64,000 bases of DNA from Candidatus Obscuribacterales bacterium (GTDB taxonomy: Bacteria > Cyanobacteriota > Vampirovibrionia > Obscuribacterales > Obscuribacteraceae). The stretch is from positions 51,725 to 115,724 of the forward strand of contig JAIETF010000040.1 in the NCBI GenBank assembly GCA_019745415.1. Direction: 5' to 3'. A model generated the notes under the pieces. It was given only the letters and a program-made list of their open reading frames with translations, was not told the DNA's origin and did no database searches. A program made the position numbers and the translations under genes. Position 1 is the first letter of the stretch. Every line of letters starts with the position of its first letter. Shown here in pieces: positions 62,716 through 64,000 of the stretch.

Positions 62716-63999
62716 TCAGGAATTTTGCCGGACAATCTCGTAGAAAACCACACCAGCAGCCACAGAAGCATTCAATGATTGAACACTGCCCTGCATAGGG
62801 ATTTTCAAGAGCATATCGCAGTGCTCTGCCACCAACCGACTTATGCCGTCAGACTCTGAACCAATCACAAGAGCCAAAGGTCGCTTGAGATCACTCTTAT
62901 AAAGCGACTCGCCCTCAAGGCTGGTACCAGCGACCCAGAAACCCCTGTCTTTTAGCTTTTCAAGCGTAGAAACGATATTGGTCACCCTCACCACGGTCAT
63001 ATTGGCCAGGGCACCAGCACTGACTTTTGCCACTGTAGCAGTCAAACCGGCAGATCTTCTCTGAGGCAAAAGAATCGCTTTCACACCGGCAGCATCGGCG
63101 CTGCGAATAATGGCTCCGATATTATGCGGATCCTCGATACCATCAAGGATAGCGATAACGTAGCCGTCCATAGACCGACCAGCTTCCTCGCTTTCTTTCT
63201 TAGCAGCGTCAAGCCTGTCTAAGAAATCAGGCAGTTCTACAAACTCACTCGCCGCCAGTTGAGCGACCACCCCCTGGTGGCGATCACGATCGCCGATGAG
63301 AGTCGACAACTTGACCTTATCGCAAACCACAGTGGGAATGCCGTTCTCTTTAGCCAAAGCGTTGATTTTGTCGATTCTCTTGTCGGCATCTATATCTTTA
63401 GCGATAAAGATCTTATTGACCGGAGCCTCACCTCTCTCAAGAAAAGCGACTACAGAATTTCTGCCATAGATGAACTCGGCATCAACCTGAGCCTGGGTCT
63501 CAGCATCAAATGAGGGTAGCTCGGTAACTGAATGACTGCCGTATCTACCGACCCTTGTTCTTTCAGGCGGAGCCTCTTCATCAAGGTTAGCCAGATCGGC
63601 GGCTGCACTTCCTGGACCGTCAAAGCGCCGGGGTCTTCGATCATCAAAATCTCTCGGTCTTCTATCTCTCGGTCTGTCGCCCGAATCTTCAGAAGGTCTC
63701 CGCGGTCTATCGCCCGAATCTTCATAAGGTCTCCGCGGTCTATCGCCCGCTTCGCCATAAGTCCGACGCGGCTTATCTCCAGAGTCTTCAAAACGTTTAC
63801 GCGGTCTGTCGCCCGAATCTTCATAAGGTCTCCGCGGTCTATCGCCCGCTTCGCCATAAGTCCGACGCGGCTTGTCTCCGGAGTCTTCAAAACGTTTACG
63901 CGGTCTGTCGCCCGAATCTTCATAAGGTCTCCGCGGTCTATCGCCCGAATCTTCATAAGGTCTCCGCGGTCTATCGCCCGCTTCGCCATAAGTCCGACG
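62716..63999 (-). CDS. rlmB: 23S rRNA 2'-O-methyltransferase (RlmB type) with an Arg-rich repeat N-terminus, partial
   Basis: The frame is open from the stop at 62716 to the window's right edge, so the start is missing. The C-terminal half is a SpoU methyltransferase: the substrate-binding domain 'EFIYGRNSVVAFLERG...NKIFIAKD', then 'LDGIEDPHNIGAIIRSADAAGV', 'LALVIGSESDGIS' and 'QSLNASVAAGVVFYE'. RlmB methylates G2251 of 23S rRNA. The visible N-terminal about 140 residues are mostly 11-residue Arg/Pro/Asp repeats (such as RPRRPYEDSGD), probably disordered and RNA-binding. The conserved part ends normally. Confidence 0.9.
   Translation of the reverse strand, partial: RRTYGEAGDRPRRPYEDSGDRPRRPYEDSGDRPRKRFEDSGDKPRRTYGEAGDRPRRPYEDSGDRPRKRFEDSGDKPRRTYGEAGDRPRRPYEDSGDRPRRPSEDSGDRPRDRRPRDFDDRRPRRFDGPGSAAADLANLDEEAPPERTRVGRYGSHSVTELPSFDAETQAQVDAEFIYGRNSVVAFLERGEAPVNKIFIAKDIDADKRIDKINALAKENGIPTVVCDKVKLSTLIGDRDRHQGVVAQLAASEFVELPDFLDRLDAAKKESEEAGRSMDGYVIAILDGIEDPHNIGAIIRSADAAGVKAILLPQRRSAGLTATVAKVSAGALANMTVVRVTNIVSTLEKLKDRGFWVAGTSLEGESLYKSDLKRPLALVIGSESDGISRLVAEHCDMLLKIPMQGSVQSLNASVAAGVVFYEIVRQNS
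63670..63999 (-). repeat. 33-bp tandem repeats in the rlmB 5' part
   Basis: About ten 33-bp units, mostly near-identical, encode 11-residue units of three types (RPRRPYEDSGD, RPRKRFEDSGD, KPRRTYGEAGD). They recur partly as a 99-bp higher-order unit. The array continues beyond the window. All three frames stay open over long stretches because the unit is a multiple of three. Confidence 0.9.
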
Positions 64000-64000
64000 C

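Noticed and set aside
63450..63989. Open frame with 'MAKRAIDRGDLMKIRA'-type repeats on the minus strand
   Set aside because: It is an alternative frame of the same 33-bp repeats; the adjacent frame continues into the RlmB substrate-binding domain and is the coding one.

Overview
The window reads like a chromosomal segment of a Gram-negative bacterium of moderate GC content. Two features suggest a Cyanobacteriota-related, non-photosynthetic lineage (Melainabacteria/Vampirovibrionia, Obscuribacter-like). One is the conserved order rpoA-rplQ-truA-rplM-rpsI. The other is the abundance of TPR proteins together with a CHAD (polyphosphate-binding) protein. This placement is an inference from gene content and order; no marker-gene comparison was possible. 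No phage, insertion sequence, CRISPR array or classical defence island was seen.

Region 1 (1-15.3 kb) is mixed housekeeping and lineage-specific genes: a truncated unknown protein; a minus-strand set of folC, a carboxypeptidase-regulatory-repeat protein and an HExxH-type lipoprotein; then an alpha/beta-hydrolase, a NUDIX hydrolase, a small membrane protein, a large TPR membrane protein, a zinc-ribbon SpoU methyltransferase, a TPR protein, an AMP-forming acetyl-CoA synthetase and dnaB. Region 2 (15.3-21.5 kb, minus) is a chaperone operon grpE-dnaK-dnaJ followed by overlapping genes for an exported beta-propeller protein and a YchJ/SEC-C protein. Region 3 (21.7-27.1 kb) holds a DUF1611 gene plus a dipeptide-epimerase-like gene, a membrane endonuclease/phosphatase-fold protein, a GntR regulator with a tandem array of GNRA-tetraloop hairpins upstream, and a Fur-family regulator. 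Region 4 (27.1-40.8 kb) has three glycosyltransferases, a CHAD protein, thioredoxin reductase, a diiron HDO-type enzyme, a YyaL/DUF255 protein, and an operon of a zinc-ribbon TPR membrane protein, a TMTC-like GT-C protein and an unknown membrane protein.

Region 5 (40.9-59.5 kb, minus) is one long S10-spc-alpha ribosomal supercluster, from rpsJ through secY-adk-map-infA-rpmJ and rpoA to rplQ-truA-rplM-rpsI. It has a candidate sigma70 promoter upstream and several structured intergenic elements. Region 6 (59.9-64 kb) holds a TPR protein on the opposite strand, then a minus-strand tRNA-Thr(UGU)/tRNA-Tyr/tRNA-Thr(GGU)/tuf operon with a strong promoter. The last gene is an rlmB-type rRNA methyltransferase whose N-terminus is a long Arg/Pro/Asp 11-residue repeat running off the window.

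The most unusual signals are the 45-bp hairpin array upstream of gntR, the repeat-extended RlmB, low-complexity tails on GrpE, L4 and S5, a Fur with a helical tail, palindromes near trxB, gntR and the EEP gene, structured elements inside the ribosomal cluster, and the thrU-tyrU-(glyT missing)-thrT-tuf arrangement.
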